DNA of 6,333 nucleotides from positions 1-6,333 of the forward strand of contig DOZA01000399.1 of assembly GCA_003518245.1 (NCBI GenBank), given 5' to 3'. Positions 6,079 to 6,333 of this stretch are shown here, in pieces. The number at the start of each line of letters is the position of its first letter. Position 1 is the first letter of the stretch. Source of the DNA: Bacteroidales bacterium (GTDB lineage: Bacteria > Bacteroidota > Bacteroidia > Bacteroidales > VadinHA17). The notes under the pieces were generated by a model that searched no databases, was not told where the DNA came from, and saw only the letters and a list, made by a program, of their open reading frames with translations. The position numbers were made by a program, and so were the translations under genes.

Positions 6079-6333
6079 TGATATATGATAAAATAAAATT
6101 AAGGGCTCCCGAACCGGAAGACCTCGTTATCCTTTACAACTGGGAAAACGACCCCAGCATATGGCAGGTAAGTAATACATTAAGCCCCTTTTCTAAATAT
6201 ACCCTTCGAAAATATATTGAGAACTCTCATAAAAGCATCTTTGAGACAGGGCAATTACGGTTTATGATTGAAATAATACAATTGGAAAAGACTATCGGGA
6301 CTATTGACCTGTTTGATTTTGATCCTTTTCATC
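6078..6333 (+). CDS. GNAT-family N-acetyltransferase, N-terminal fragment
   Basis: The reading frame is open from the ATG at 6078 to the window edge, giving 85 complete codons with no stop. The start overlaps the TAA of gene C by one base (TAATG). The protein begins MIYDKIKLRAPEPEDL, then YNWENDPSIW. This is the usual opening of RimJ/RimL-like (Acetyltransf_3) N-acetyltransferases: a first strand ending in LRAxxxxD followed by a W-[EN]-x-[DN]-P helix. The segment RFMIEIIQLEKTIGTIDLFDFDP fits the central strands IGxIxLxxxD that precede the acetyl-CoA loop. The acetyl-CoA-binding signature itself lies beyond the window. These cytoplasmic enzymes transfer acetyl from acetyl-CoA to an amine such as a protein N-terminus, polyamine or antibiotic; the substrate cannot be told here. 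There is no evident functional link to the envelope proteins beyond shared transcription. Confidence 0.82.
   Translation, partial: MIYDKIKLRAPEPEDLVILYNWENDPSIWQVSNTLSPFSKYTLRKYIENSHKSIFETGQLRFMIEIIQLEKTIGTIDLFDFDPFH

Overview
The window is AT-rich bacterial DNA and looks like the chromosome of a Bacteroidota (Bacteroidetes) member. Three things point there: periplasmic TPR + PD40 (WD40-like) propeller proteins, promoter-like TAnnTTTG elements, and near absence of Shine-Dalgarno sequences. Every supported gene is on the + strand. No tRNA, rRNA, CRISPR array or insertion sequence was seen.

Layout. Positions 1-188 hold the 3' end of a 2-oxo acid dehydrogenase E2 (dihydrolipoyl acyltransferase) gene, closed by a hairpin plus T-tract (about 210-236). 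Three consecutive paralogous genes follow, here called A (285-2792), B (2889-4166) and C (4174-6078). Each encodes a signal peptide, a TPR-type helical domain and five PD40 propeller blades with the same signature motifs. A GNAT acetyltransferase gene starts at 6078, overlapping the stop codon of C by one base, and runs off the window end.

The paralogs differ after the propeller. A adds a regulatory-like beta domain, an Ig-like domain, an acidic helical region with an internal duplication, and a C-terminal transmembrane anchor with a basic tail. B stops right after the last blade. C adds the same regulatory-like beta domain and a C-terminal SPOR-like domain. None has the OmpA-like peptidoglycan-binding domain that ends relatives such as PorE of the type IX secretion system. 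My inference is that the three form a periplasmic set with an inner-membrane-anchored, a soluble and a peptidoglycan-bound member. The partners and the process served cannot be read from this sequence.

Expression. A and B each have a candidate Bacteroidetes promoter, with the -7 element exactly 21 nt before the ATG inside a gap of exactly 96 nt. B, C and the acetyltransferase are packed tightly (7-nt gap, then 1-nt overlap) and look like one transcription unit, possibly reading on from A.
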